From assembly GCA_047601145.1 (NCBI GenBank), contig JASGJW010000005.1:62001-126000 (forward strand): 64,000 nt of DNA, in the 5' to 3' direction. Shown piece after piece: positions 43,396-51,669 of the stretch. The DNA comes from UBA7672 sp047601145. GTDB lineage: Bacteria; Pseudomonadota; Alphaproteobacteria; Caulobacterales; Hyphomonadaceae. A program made the translations under genes and the position numbers. The notes beneath the pieces are model-generated. The model had not been told where the DNA came from. It was given only the letters and a program-made list of their open reading frames with translations, and did not search any database. The first letter of the stretch is position 1, and the number at the start of each line of letters is the position of its first letter.

Positions 43396-44364
43396 ATGAC
43401 CGACGCCATCGACGCTCTGCGTCACAACCACGAATTCCTCGGCAAGGACCACGACCGCAACGCCCGGCGCACGCTCTGGGTCGTCGCCCTCACCGCCTTG
43501 ATGATGGTGGGCGAGATCGTCGCCGGGGCCGTCTACGGCTCGATGGCCCTGCTCGCCGACGGCTTTCACATGGCGACCCACGCCGGCGCGCTCACCGTCG
43601 CCGCCCTTGCCTACGCCTTCGCTCGCCGCCACGCCCGCAACCCGCGCTACACTTTCGGCACCGGCAAGGTGGGCGACCTGGCAGGCTTCGCCTCCGCCCT
43701 CGTGCTCGGCGTCGTCGCCCTCGCCATCGCGTTTGAATCGGCTCAACGCCTCATCTCGCCCAGCGCCGTCGCCTTCGACCAGGCGATCATCGTCGCCGTT
43801 CTCGGCCTCGCGGTGAACCTTATCAGCGCCCTCCTCCTGTCGGGCGGCCACCACCCTCATCATCACGGCCACGATCATCATCAGGGCCACCCCCACGAAC
43901 ATGATCACCACCACCATGGCCACCACAATCACGGCCATGGCTCGGACAACAATCTCCGCGCCGCCTACCTCCACGTGCTGGCCGACGCCCTCACCTCCGT
44001 CCTTGCGATCGTCGCTCTTGTGGCGGGCAAGTATGCCGGCTGGGTCTGGCTCGATCCGGCCATGGGCGTCGTCGGGGCCGTCGTCATCGCCCGCTGGTCC
44101 TGGAGCCTTCTGCGCGACACGGCAGGCGTCCTCCTCGACACCGCCGATCCGCACCTTGTGGATGAAATCCGCCAGGAGATCGAAGGCCCAGGCGACAGCT
44201 GGATCACAGACCTCCATGTCTGGCGCGTCGGCCCGGATGCCCACGCCGCCGTCCTCACGATCGCCAGCCGCCCCGCCGTCGACCTCGACGTCATCCGCGA
44301 GCGCCTGAAACCCGTCCATGAACTCGTCCACGTCACCGTCGAACGCCACGTCGTGGCTGCCTGA
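43396..44364 (+). CDS. dmeF: Cation diffusion facilitator DmeF (Co/Ni efflux)
   Basis: 322 residues. The CDF fold has six membrane helices, with metal-site motifs MALLADGFHMATHA in helix 2 and LHVLADALTSVLA in helix 5 (each supplying His and Asp). A His-rich loop of about 35 residues lies at about 150-185 between helices 4 and 5. The start HNHEFLGKDHDRNARRT matches DmeF proteins. It exports cobalt and nickel from the cytoplasm by proton exchange. It follows dmeR by 4 bases. A C-terminal cytoplasmic domain is present (DLHVWRVGPDAHAAVLTI). Confidence 0.93.
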   Translation: MTDAIDALRHNHEFLGKDHDRNARRTLWVVALTALMMVGEIVAGAVYGSMALLADGFHMATHAGALTVAALAYAFARRHARNPRYTFGTGKVGDLAGFASALVLGVVALAIAFESAQRLISPSAVAFDQAIIVAVLGLAVNLISALLLSGGHHPHHHGHDHHQGHPHEHDHHHHGHHNHGHGSDNNLRAAYLHVLADALTSVLAIVALVAGKYAGWVWLDPAMGVVGAVVIARWSWSLLRDTAGVLLDTADPHLVDEIRQEIEGPGDSWITDLHVWRVGPDAHAAVLTIASRPAVDLDVIRERLKPVHELVHVTVERHVVAA

Positions 44365-44453
44365 AACAACCAGCCTCGCCTGCGGCGTAATGGCCTTTGA
44401 AAAAGCGCAGCCTTTTCAGAAGGCTACGCACGAATTTCGCCATGACATTTGCT

Positions 44454-44482
44454 TGACTGGACTCGGACGCGCCCATATAGCT
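44454..44482 (+). promoter_or_regulatory. Probable promoter of the ATP synthase F0 operon
   Basis: TTGACT at 44454-44459 and TATAGC at 44477-44482 are separated by 17 bases, about 85 bases upstream of atpI. A GANTC site (CcrM methylation target in this class) lies within the spacer at 44461-44465. Confidence 0.55.
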
Positions 44483-44566
44483 GCGCGCGCGGTGAAAACC
44501 CCTTTGTTTTGGGGCTGATCCGCACGCAGGGACGGACTTTTCTCCCACCTGTCGCGGGTGTTTTCC

Positions 44567-44875
44567 ATGAGCCAGAACGATCTGAACGACCGGATCGCTA
44601 AGGCCCAGGCGAAGATCGATGCGCAGGAACGCTCAGCTCTCGCGAGCACGGGCAAGGGAATGGGTCTCGGCTTCCGCATGGCGTCGGACTTCGCGGCCGC
44701 CGTCATCGTGGGAGTGATCCTTGGCTTGGGGATCGACGCCGTTTTCAAGGTTTCACCTTGGGCGACCGTCGTCTGCCTCATGCTCGGGTTCGTCGCCGGC
44801 GTCCGGAATGTCGTGGCTACCGCGATGAAGGCCAATTCGGCCGCCAGTTCGAAGGGCGAAGGCGACAAGGCATGA
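44567..44875 (+). CDS. atpI: ATP synthase AtpI/AtpZ family protein
   Basis: 102 residues from ATG 44567 (a GTG at 44558 is an alternative). The N-terminal half is charged and helical (NDRIAKAQAKIDAQERSAL); two membrane helices follow (FAAAVIVGVILGLGIDAVF and PWATVVCLMLGFVAGVRNVV). AtpI/AtpZ proteins assist c-ring assembly or Mg/Ca transport. First gene of the F0 operon; its stop overlaps the atpB start as ATGA. Confidence 0.9.
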   Translation: MSQNDLNDRIAKAQAKIDAQERSALASTGKGMGLGFRMASDFAAAVIVGVILGLGIDAVFKVSPWATVVCLMLGFVAGVRNVVATAMKANSAASSKGEGDKA

Positions 44876-45633
44876 TGGTCTCCACCGACCCGATGCACCA
44901 GTTCAAGATCGGCAAGATCTTCGATCTGCGTCTTGGCGATCTGGACATCTCGTTCACCACGTCCGCCCTGTGGATGGTGATCGGCGTCCTCGTCCTTATC
45001 GGCATCCTGGCCCTTGCGACCTCCGGCATGAAGACCGTGCCGACCCGCATCCAGTCGCTGGGCGAGATCTGGTACCAGTTCATCGCCGGCATCGTGAAAG
45101 ACGTGAACCACGCCCCGGGCAAGCCGTTCATCCCGCTGGTCTTCACGCTGTTCTCGTTCATCTTCGTCGCGAACATCCTCGGCATGATGCCGTACTGGTT
45201 CACGACCACCAGCCACATCGCCGTAACCGGCTTCATGGCGATCTTCACCATCGGCCTCGTTGTGCTCGTGGGGATCATCAAGAAGGGCTTCGGCTTCCTC
45301 AAGATTTTCGTGCCGTCGGGAGTGCCGTTCGTGCTCCTCCTGATCGTCACCCCGATCGAAATCATCTCGTTCCTGTCACGCCCGATCAGCCTCGGCATGC
45401 GCTTGTTCGCGAACATGCTTGGTGGCCACGTGGCGCTCAAAGTCTTCGCTGGCTTCGTTCCCTCGCTCGCTGTCGCCCTTGGCGGCATCGGCATGCTGAT
45501 GGGCGGATTGCTCGTGATGCCGTTGATCGTTGGTGTGACTGCACTCGAATTCCTGGTGGCGTTCCTCCAGGCGTACGTGTTCGCCATGCTCACATGCGTC
45601 TATCTCAATGACGCTCTGGGCGAGGCGCACTGA
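44872..45633 (+). CDS. atpB: ATP synthase F0 subunit a
   Basis: 253 residues, a multi-helix membrane protein that forms the proton half-channels against the c ring. The essential Arg is in PISLGMRLFANMLGGH; the downstream ALEFLVAFLQAYVFAMLTCVYLNDA end is also typical. ATG 44872 overlaps the atpI stop by four bases; the next codon is also ATG. Order atpI-B-E-X-F without F1 genes is the alphaproteobacterial arrangement. Confidence 0.97.
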   Translation: MMVSTDPMHQFKIGKIFDLRLGDLDISFTTSALWMVIGVLVLIGILALATSGMKTVPTRIQSLGEIWYQFIAGIVKDVNHAPGKPFIPLVFTLFSFIFVANILGMMPYWFTTTSHIAVTGFMAIFTIGLVVLVGIIKKGFGFLKIFVPSGVPFVLLLIVTPIEIISFLSRPISLGMRLFANMLGGHVALKVFAGFVPSLAVALGGIGMLMGGLLVMPLIVGVTALEFLVAFLQAYVFAMLTCVYLNDALGEAH

Positions 45634-45662
45634 TCACCAACGGACTTCGAAGGAGAATACAA

Positions 45663-45884
45663 ATGGAAGGTCTCAACTACGTCGGCGCCGGCCTCGCCTG
45701 CCTCGCCATGCTCGGCGCCGCCATCGGCGTGGGCAACATCTTCGCCTCGTACCTCGATGGCGCGATGCGCAACCCGTCGGCTGCTCCCCAGCAGTTCGGC
45801 AACCTGATCTTCGGCTTCGCCGTGACGGAAGCTCTGGGCATCTTCGGCTTCGCCATCGCCCTGATCCTGATCTTCGCAGTCTGA
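45663..45884 (+). CDS. atpE: ATP synthase F0 subunit c
   Basis: 73 residues, two membrane helices joined by the polar loop RNPSAAPQ. The proton-carrying acid is Glu56 in FAVTEALGIFGF; sodium-type ligand residues are not seen, so it should be proton-driven. The N-terminal helix has the close-packing GAAIGVG motif. A strong ribosome-binding site (GAAGGAGAA) precedes the ATG, in keeping with the high copy number of c. Confidence 0.97.
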   Translation: MEGLNYVGAGLACLAMLGAAIGVGNIFASYLDGAMRNPSAAPQQFGNLIFGFAVTEALGIFGFAIALILIFAV

Positions 45885-45915
45885 TCCAGCTTCACAGGAA
45901 GACGGAGTACTCGAC

Positions 45916-46452
45916 GTGGAGCATGAAGCGGCAGCAGCGGGCCACGAAGCCGGATCCGGCTTTCCCCCGTTCGACCAGATCGGAGAATTTGGGGTCTCCC
46001 AGGTTTTCTGGCTGATCGTCACGTTCGCCGTTCTCTACTTCTTCGTCGCCTTCGTCTTCCTGCCGAAGATCAAGGCAGCGGTCGAAAACCGCGACGGCGC
46101 CATCAAGGCCGACGTCGCCAAGGCCGCTGAACTTTCCGCCAAGGCCGACGCGTCGGTGAAACAGTTCGAAACCCAGATCGCCGCCGCTCGCGCCAACGCG
46201 CGCGACACGGCATCGAAGGCCAAAGCTGAAGCCGACGCGAAGACCGCGGCGCAAACTGCCAAGGTCGAAGCGGACCTCAACACCCGCCTCGCCGCCGCAG
46301 AATCCCGTATTGCCGAAACCCGCGCCAAGGCGATGACGAATGTCGCCGCCGTCGCGCAAGACGCCGCCGCCGCAATTGCCGAACGCCTGACCGGCGTGAA
46401 GCCCTCGGCCGACGCTGTCAAAAAAGCCGTCGCCGGCGCGATCGGAGGCTGA
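45916..46452 (+). CDS. atpX: ATP synthase F0 subunit b'
   Basis: 178 residues starting at GTG 45916 after GACGGAG. One N-terminal membrane segment (VFWLIVTFAVLYFFVAFVFLP) is followed by a long Ala/Lys/Glu-rich coiled coil that forms half of the peripheral stalk. As the first of two b-type genes after atpE it corresponds to b' of phototrophic and other alphaproteobacteria, which pairs with b as a heterodimer. Two bases separate it from atpF. Confidence 0.94.
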   Translation: MEHEAAAAGHEAGSGFPPFDQIGEFGVSQVFWLIVTFAVLYFFVAFVFLPKIKAAVENRDGAIKADVAKAAELSAKADASVKQFETQIAAARANARDTASKAKAEADAKTAAQTAKVEADLNTRLAAAESRIAETRAKAMTNVAAVAQDAAAAIAERLTGVKPSADAVKKAVAGAIGG

Positions 46453-46454
46453 TC

Positions 46455-47021
46455 ATGGAACCCGAACACGCTCCCGTCGCCGAACACGCCGCTGCCGGCC
46501 CCCTGCCGTCATTCAACCTGCTCGGCTGGAACCTTGACCTCAACGACCCTGCCTTCTGGGCGTTCGTCGGCCTCCTGATCTTCATCGGCGTCATCGTCTA
46601 CATGAAGGTGCCGGCTACGATCACGAAGTCGCTCGACGACCGCGCGACCAAGATCACGTCGGAACTCGCCGCCGCTGAAGCCCTCCGCAAGGAAGCCGAA
46701 GCCAAGCTGGCCGAAGTCCAGAAGCGCGCCGCCGAAGCGGAAGTCGAGGCCAAGCAGATCGTCGAGATGGCCCGCCGCGAGGCCGACCAGCTCGCCACGG
46801 CCGCCGCCGCCGCCCTTACCGAGCGCATCGCCCTCCGCGAGAAGCTCGCCCAGGAGCGCATTGCCCGCGCCGAGTCAGACGCCATCCGCGACGTGAAACT
46901 CGCGGCCGTCGAGACCGCCTCGCGCGCAGCCTCCGCGATCCTCAGCGAGCAGCTCACCGGCAAGGCCGCCGATGACGAGTTCGCCAAGAGCCTCGCCGCC
47001 GCAGCGAAAGCCCTCTCCTAA
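46455..47021 (+). CDS. atpF: ATP synthase F0 subunit b
   Basis: 188 residues. A short N-terminal region, one membrane segment (PAFWAFVGLLIFIGVIVYM) and a long coiled coil (residues about 55-188) with EALRKEAEAKLAEVQKRA, the second half of the peripheral stalk. It is the last gene of the operon; the F1 genes are not in the window. It converges on the cupin gene, with about 50 bases between. Confidence 0.95.
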   Translation: MEPEHAPVAEHAAAGPLPSFNLLGWNLDLNDPAFWAFVGLLIFIGVIVYMKVPATITKSLDDRATKITSELAAAEALRKEAEAKLAEVQKRAAEAEVEAKQIVEMARREADQLATAAAAALTERIALREKLAQERIARAESDAIRDVKLAAVETASRAASAILSEQLTGKAADDEFAKSLAAAAKALS

Positions 47022-47074
47022 CCAGACCGCCCGATCTCAAGGACGGACCCGGCTCCCATCGTGGAAGGCGCAGC

Positions 47075-47530
47075 CTATTTCACGGGCGAGGTAAGCTGTG
47101 CGCCCGTGTCCGCCACCTGCGTCACCAGCACCTTCGCCGTGACCATCCCCGGATTGATGAAAGCCAGATGCTGGCTTCCCGCCGGCTCGAAGAAGCTGTC
47201 GCCCGCGACATACGCCTTCAATCCGGCGTCGCCCGTGATCTGCGAGCACACCGCGCCTTCGATCACATAGCCAAACACCACGCCCGCATGCCTGTGCGCC
47301 AGGGACTTTGATCCCGGCGGCGCGGTGAGCAGCATCGACGTCAGCGTCTTCCCCGGAATATCCGCGATCGCGTGCGATGCCACCGGCGTCTGGAACATCT
47401 GCCGCGGCGACGCCACCGCAACAGGGTTCACGCAATCCATCGGATCACGCGCCATCATGTCCTTGGTACCTGTCACCTGCATCCAGCCTGTCAGGGACAG
47501 TATCGCAACAGCCGCCAGCACTACCCTCAT
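47075..47530 (-). CDS. Secreted cupin-domain protein
   Basis: 151 residues from ATG 47530. A signal peptide (MRVVLAAVAILSLTGW) is followed by one cupin barrel with first motif LAHRHAGVVFGYVIEGAV (the metal His pair H-x-H) and second motif EPAGSQHLAFINPG. The ribosome-binding site GGAGGGG is close. A GTG one codon earlier is also possible. Function unknown; metal binding in the envelope is likely. It lies 20 bases downstream of the hydrolase gene, so probably in one operon with it. Confidence 0.85.
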   Translation of the reverse strand: MRVVLAAVAILSLTGWMQVTGTKDMMARDPMDCVNPVAVASPRQMFQTPVASHAIADIPGKTLTSMLLTAPPGSKSLAHRHAGVVFGYVIEGAVCSQITGDAGLKAYVAGDSFFEPAGSQHLAFINPGMVTAKVLVTQVADTGAQLTSPVK

Positions 47531-47550
47531 CACCCCCTCCTCGCCCGCGC

Positions 47551-48486
47551 CTACTTCACCCGATGCATGTCCAGCCAGCTCCGGATCGTCCCGTTCACCA
47601 GTTCAGGCGCGTCGAACTGCACGAAATGCCCGGCCTCCGGAACCATCATGATCGTCGTGTCCTTCGCCGCCTTCTCCCACGTTCCGTTGTGCCCGGCCGC
47701 CAGCAGCGCCGTGTCCTTCATCCCGTGGATCACCAGCAGCGGCACAGGGATCATCGGCGGATTGTCCGGCAGGAAGGGCCGCTTCGCATCCGGCCCCACT
47801 GTCTTGGGATAGTTGGCGCGATAATAGTTCATCATGCCCGCAAAGCTCGAGCGCTTGAACGCCTCGACATACTTCTCGTGCAGCGCCGGGTCCTGCACGC
47901 GCCGCGCAAGCCCCTCCGCAGTCATGCCAGCTTCCGAGCCTTCCTTCTGGAAGTTGCGCGCGTATTGCGACGTCGCCTGCTGCTGCGGATCGGTGCGCAT
48001 CCGCTCCATGAACAGGACGGGATGCGGCGTCGACAGGATGATCAGGTTGTCCAGCTTATCGGGGTGCGTGAACGCATACATCCACGCAATCGAGCCGCCC
48101 CAGTCATGGCCCAGCACTGTCGCTTTCGAATAGCCCTCGGCCTTGATCACCGCATCAATGTCGGCGACCAGCTTCGGCATCTCGTAATTCTCGACACCCA
48201 CTGGCTGGCTCGAGAGATTGTAGCCGCGCGTATCCACCGCCACGACGCGATAGGCGTCATTCAGCTTCGGCGTCAGGTAAGTCCACGAGCCGGAGAAATC
48301 CGGATAGCCGTGGATCATCACCACCAGCGGCCCCTTGCCCGAGGCCACGTAGTGGATCTTCACATCGCCATTCGTCGCATATTTGTCCTCAAGCGCGACG
48401 GCCGACTTTGCCGGCGGCGCCTGCGCGCTGGCCACACCCGCGCCAAGAACAACCCCCACGAGCAGTGCACCGATCAAAAGCCGCAT
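47551..48486 (-). CDS. Secreted alpha/beta hydrolase (epoxide hydrolase-like), copy 1
   Basis: 311 residues with a signal peptide (LLIGALLVGVVLGAGVASAQ). The alpha/beta fold has the oxyanion motif HGYPDFSGSW, an Asp nucleophile in LGHDWGGSIAW, and catalytic His in EAGHFVQF, the pattern of soluble epoxide hydrolases and haloacid/haloalkane dehalogenases. GGGAGG precedes the ATG. It is a close paralogue of the next gene upstream; both are exported, which is unusual for this fold's detoxifying members. Substrate unknown. Confidence 0.9.
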   Translation of the reverse strand: MRLLIGALLVGVVLGAGVASAQAPPAKSAVALEDKYATNGDVKIHYVASGKGPLVVMIHGYPDFSGSWTYLTPKLNDAYRVVAVDTRGYNLSSQPVGVENYEMPKLVADIDAVIKAEGYSKATVLGHDWGGSIAWMYAFTHPDKLDNLIILSTPHPVLFMERMRTDPQQQATSQYARNFQKEGSEAGMTAEGLARRVQDPALHEKYVEAFKRSSFAGMMNYYRANYPKTVGPDAKRPFLPDNPPMIPVPLLVIHGMKDTALLAAGHNGTWEKAAKDTTIMMVPEAGHFVQFDAPELVNGTIRSWLDMHRVK

Positions 48487-48550
48487 ACACGCCTCCCGTC
48501 AGAACGTAACCCTCATGGCTCGTCGAACCACGAGGGCGTGTTCACCAGCC

Positions 48551-49510
48551 TCACTTCACCGGATGCAGATCAAGCCACGAGCGGATCTGCGCGTTCACAA
48601 GCGCTTCGGCGTCATGCTGAACGAAGTGTCCGGCGTCCGGCACCATCAGCAGGGTCGTGTCCTTGCTGATGTGCTCCCAGGTGTTGTTGTGGCCGGCCGA
48701 AAGCAGCGCCGTGTCCTTCATGCCGTGGATCACCAGCACCGGCACGTTGATTTTCGGATGCTCGACCGGTTTGTCCTCCGGCTTCGGTGCGTTCGCGCCA
48801 TCGGGATAGTTGGCGCGATAGTAGTTCATCATCGCCGCGAAGCTCGAACGCTTGAACGCCTCGACATATTTCGGCTTCATCTCCGGGTCTTTCACCCAGC
48901 CCGCCAGGCCTTCGGCCGTCAGGTTCTTCTCCGAACCTTCCTTCTGGAAGTTGCGCGCATAAGCGCTGTTTTCCTGCTGCTGCTTGTTGGTCGCCAGCTG
49001 CACGGCGAACGAATCCGGGTGCGGCACCGACAGGATGATCAGGCGCTCCAGCGTCTCGGGATGCGCAAAGGCAAACTCCCAGGAGATCAGCGCGCCCCAA
49101 TCATGCCCGATCACCGTGGCCTTCTTGTAGCCCTCCGCCTCGATCACGGCCTGCACGTCGGCGACCAGCTTCGGCGTCTTGTAGTTCTCGACGCCAACCG
49201 GCTGACCCGAGAGGTTGTAGCCGCGCGTATCCAGCGCCACGACGCGATAGGCGTCATTCAGCTTCGGCGTCAGCTGCGCCCACGATCCGGAGAAATCCGG
49301 GAAGCCGTGGATCATCACGACGAGCGGACCCTTGCCGCTCGCAACGTAGTGGATCTTCACGCCATCCGGGCTGGTCGCGTACTTGTCCTCGAGCTTTACG
49401 GCTTTCTTTGCGGCGCTCGCCGCGGGCGGTGCGGCCACCGCGCTCATCTGTGTCGCGCCAAAAGCCAGCACGACGGCCAGCGCGGATACTCCCAACACGG
49501 CACGCAGCAT
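48551..49510 (-). CDS. Secreted alpha/beta hydrolase (epoxide hydrolase-like), copy 2
   Basis: 319 residues from ATG 49510, seven bases after GGAGGG; two other in-frame ATGs at 49516 and 49525 are less well placed. Signal peptide, then the same fold as copy 1: HGFPDFSGSW, IGHDWGALISW with the nucleophile Asp, and DAGHFVQH. The second Gly after the Trp in copy 1 is Ala here. Long blocks such as YARNFQKEGSE and YVEAFKRSSFA are identical between the copies, showing a recent tandem duplication. Confidence 0.9.
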   Translation of the reverse strand: MLRAVLGVSALAVVLAFGATQMSAVAAPPAASAAKKAVKLEDKYATSPDGVKIHYVASGKGPLVVMIHGFPDFSGSWAQLTPKLNDAYRVVALDTRGYNLSGQPVGVENYKTPKLVADVQAVIEAEGYKKATVIGHDWGALISWEFAFAHPETLERLIILSVPHPDSFAVQLATNKQQQENSAYARNFQKEGSEKNLTAEGLAGWVKDPEMKPKYVEAFKRSSFAAMMNYYRANYPDGANAPKPEDKPVEHPKINVPVLVIHGMKDTALLSAGHNNTWEHISKDTTLLMVPDAGHFVQHDAEALVNAQIRSWLDLHPVK

Positions 49511-49604
49511 AGGCATTCCCTCCATCGTCTTTTTGACTTGACGATGTCAGGCTAGCTCCGCTCGCGCCGGCAAACAATCGCCCCGCAACAGGAAGTGATC
49601 GAAT

Positions 49605-49730
49605 CTACGGGCTGCCCGCCGCAAGGCCGGCGGCGTAGGCGGCCATCATGCCGAACCGCGTCGGACCGATCATGGTCACGAGCACGAAGGCAGGCAGAAA
49701 CAGATCGAGGACCCCAATCCGCCCGACCAT
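49605..49730 (-). CDS. 41-residue hydrophobic ORF coupled to DUF3126
   Basis: Read on the minus strand the ATG at 49730-49728 overlaps the DUF3126 stop by one base (TGATG). The product is a single probable membrane helix with two halves, VLDLFLPAFVLVTMIG and MMAAYAAGLAAG, separated by PTRFG. The overlap is the form typical of translational coupling, and composition is hydrophobic and coherent throughout. It is too short for most gene finders. No family is recognised; it may be a small membrane protein or chance. Confidence 0.5.
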   Translation of the reverse strand: MVGRIGVLDLFLPAFVLVTMIGPTRFGMMAAYAAGLAAGSP

Positions 49731-49939
49731 CAGCCGTCCAGGTCTTCCTGGAGGATGGTCATTTCGAGCTGATAGCTCGTCTCGCCTTCGTCCTCGATCA
49801 GGTAGACAAGACCGACATGCTCGCCGCCGATGACGACTTCCACCGAGTTTGTCACGCGCGGGCGGGCCGCAAGCGTGATCCCGGGGTTCAGCGTGCGCTT
49901 GAGATACGCCTCGATGCGTTTGACGGTTTCCGGGTTCAT
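49730..49939 (-). CDS. DUF3126 family protein
   Basis: 69 residues from ATG 49939. It begins MNPETVKRIEAYLKRTLNPGI and ends YQLEMTILQEDLDG, matching the short DUF3126 family found mainly in alphaproteobacteria; function unknown. The open frame extends upstream to 50011, but GGAGCC before ATG 49939 and the family's usual length favour the short form. It is followed by a coupled small ORF. Confidence 0.85.
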   Translation of the reverse strand: MNPETVKRIEAYLKRTLNPGITLAARPRVTNSVEVVIGGEHVGLVYLIEDEGETSYQLEMTILQEDLDG

Positions 49940-50144
49940 CGGGCGGCTCCTGAGATATCTGGCCCGAGCCTTACCCCAGCCATGGCCGTTCCGCCAAGAC
50001 CGCTGCGTCAAACCCCGAACTCGCCGCCAAAATCACTCACCGGAACTTGCAACCTCCCCTTTTGGTGAAGCCGCAGCGCCCCTGCGCCCAGTGGAAAAAT
50101 CGCCCAAATCTGATAGTTTTCAGACGTGTTGGGAGGACTTTCAC

Positions 50145-50429
50145 ATGAAGAAGACAGCGATAGCCGCACTTGCCGCCGCGATGCTCGCGTCAGGCTGCGC
50201 ATCAACCGGCCAGCAACTGGCCTACGATCCCGAGGGCTGCACCCTCAACAGCGTCGCGCCTTCCAGAGCATCCGGTCCGTGGGCGACCAGCAAGGTCAAC
50301 GCAGGTGACCCTGGATACCGCACGAAGGCGAACTGCACGAGCAACCGCGCGCTCGCGCAGATGAACGCCGCGAAGGCGAACCAGCAAAGCAGCACGGCCA
50401 TCAGCTTCCCTTCCGAGACACCGAACTAA
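50145..50429 (+). CDS. Small lipoprotein of unknown function (94 residues)
   Basis: A lipoprotein signal (KKTAIAALAAAMLASGC, lipobox ASGC) is followed by a polar mature part of about 75 residues. It contains two further Cys (PEGCTLN and KANCTSN) that could form a disulfide, and a Gln/Ser-rich end. GGGAGGA precedes the ATG. No family recognised. First of three small lipoprotein genes in a row. Confidence 0.75.
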   Translation: MKKTAIAALAAAMLASGCASTGQQLAYDPEGCTLNSVAPSRASGPWATSKVNAGDPGYRTKANCTSNRALAQMNAAKANQQSSTAISFPSETPN

Positions 50430-50499
50430 CATCCCCACTGTGAACCGCCCGCGCGCCTGCTAGGTTGCCCGCCGGGTTGGACGTGGGGAGTGATTCACG

Positions 50500-50643
50500 A
50501 TGAAGCGCGCGATCTTTGCGACACTGGCCGCCATGGCGCTGGCCTTGAGCTCCGGCTGCACCCTCGTGGGAGGCGACGACCCCTGGTGGGACGAAGACGA
50601 CTTCGCCTCCAGCGCACCGCACACCACGCACGCCGGCCGCTAG
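50500..50643 (+). CDS. Micro-lipoprotein (47 residues) with acidic-aromatic motif
   Basis: The ATG follows GGGGAG. A signal peptide with lipobox SSGC (Cys20) leaves a mature chain of only 28 residues. Its core GGDDPWWDEDDF is a dense cluster of acidic residues and Trp/Phe, and the end is His/Thr-rich. The next gene encodes a similar product. The gene is below usual length limits but has a ribosome-binding site, a complete lipobox and coherent codon use. Confidence 0.65.
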   Translation: MKRAIFATLAAMALALSSGCTLVGGDDPWWDEDDFASSAPHTTHAGR

Positions 50644-50674
50644 CCTCGCCAACGCTCCGCTTCAGGATAGTAAT

Positions 50675-50806
50675 ATGAAGAAGATCCTGCTGGCCGCCCT
50701 CGCGGCCGCGATGCTCTCGGGCTGCGTCCTGCTCGAGGACGATTTCTGGGACGATTACGATTCGACCTACGACAGCCCCAGCGGGGATGACGATTGCGAC
50801 TGCTAG
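50675..50806 (+). CDS. Micro-lipoprotein (43 residues) with acidic-aromatic motif
   Basis: The ATG follows AGGATAG. The signal KKILLAALAAAMLSGC carries lipobox LSGC (Cys16), leaving a mature chain of 28 residues: EDDFWDDYDSTYD followed by a polar end with DDDCDC. Its acidic-aromatic motif parallels that of the previous gene, suggesting duplication and divergence. It converges on cysE, seven bases away. Function unknown. Confidence 0.65.
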   Translation: MKKILLAALAAAMLSGCVLLEDDFWDDYDSTYDSPSGDDDCDC

Positions 50807-50813
50807 GCTCCGC

Positions 50814-51641
50814 CTAGAGTCCCATGTCGAATTTCTGATCCATCGTCTGCGCGGGCTTCATACAGGCCCCGCCCACGGGCTTGGCCGGCACGCCCGCCAC
50901 CGAGCAGCGCGGCGGCACATCGCTCAGCACCACCGATCCCGAACCCACGCGCGCCTCATCACCAATGGTGATGTTGCCCAGCACTTTCGAGCCCGCACCC
51001 AGCAGCACGCCATTGCCGATCTTCGGGTGGCGGTCCGTGAACACCTTGCCGGTTCCGCCCAGCGTCACGCCATGCAGCATCGACACATCATTGCCCACGC
51101 GCGCGGTCTCGCCAATCACGACGCCGGTGGCATGGTCGATGAAGACGCCCGATCCCACCGGCGCCGCCGGGTGGATGTCCACCGCATAGAGTTCCGATTT
51201 CCGCGACTGCAGGAAGAAGGCGAGCGTCTCGCGCCCCTCCCCCCACAGCCAGTGCCCGACGCGATGCGTCTGCAGCGCGAGGAAGCCCTTGAAGAACAGG
51301 AAGGGCTGCAACGTCGATCGCGTCGCCGGATCACGCTCGAGCACGGCCTGCAGATCGCGCTCCGCCGCAACCACGATCGAAGGATCGGACTTGTAGGCTT
51401 CCTCCGCGATCTCGCGGATCGCCAGTGCGCTCATGTCCGGACCACCCGCCTTCTGGGCGAGCTGGTAGCAGAGCGCCTCTGCAAATGTCTCGTGATTGAG
51501 AACCGTCGCCGCGAGATAGCTCGACAGCGCGGGCTCCTGGTCCGCCGCCTGCTTCGCATCGAACCGCAGCTTCTGCCACACCGGCGCCGGCGTGCCGGCA
51601 TAACCAATCGCCTCGGTCAGGGTCGAGCGTCCATCCGACAT
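50814..51641 (-). CDS. cysE: Serine O-acetyltransferase
   Basis: 275 residues. It makes O-acetylserine for cysteine synthesis. An N-terminal helical domain (1-150) precedes a left-handed beta-helix of hexapeptide repeats (ATGVVIGETARVGNDVSMLHGVTLGG) with catalytic Asp/His in VDIHPAA and DHATG. The C-terminal tail MDQKFDMGL ends in a hydrophobic residue, as needed to bind the partner CysK. A normal length for the class. Confidence 0.95.
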   Translation of the reverse strand: MSDGRSTLTEAIGYAGTPAPVWQKLRFDAKQAADQEPALSSYLAATVLNHETFAEALCYQLAQKAGGPDMSALAIREIAEEAYKSDPSIVVAAERDLQAVLERDPATRSTLQPFLFFKGFLALQTHRVGHWLWGEGRETLAFFLQSRKSELYAVDIHPAAPVGSGVFIDHATGVVIGETARVGNDVSMLHGVTLGGTGKVFTDRHPKIGNGVLLGAGSKVLGNITIGDEARVGSGSVVLSDVPPRCSVAGVPAKPVGGACMKPAQTMDQKFDMGL

Positions 51642-51669
51642 GTGTCTCTCCCGCGGGCCCGTCCGCCCG

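Noticed and set aside
43843..43950. CAT/CAC-rich stretch resembling a simple repeat
   Set aside because: It encodes the His-rich metal loop of DmeF, a known feature of the family.
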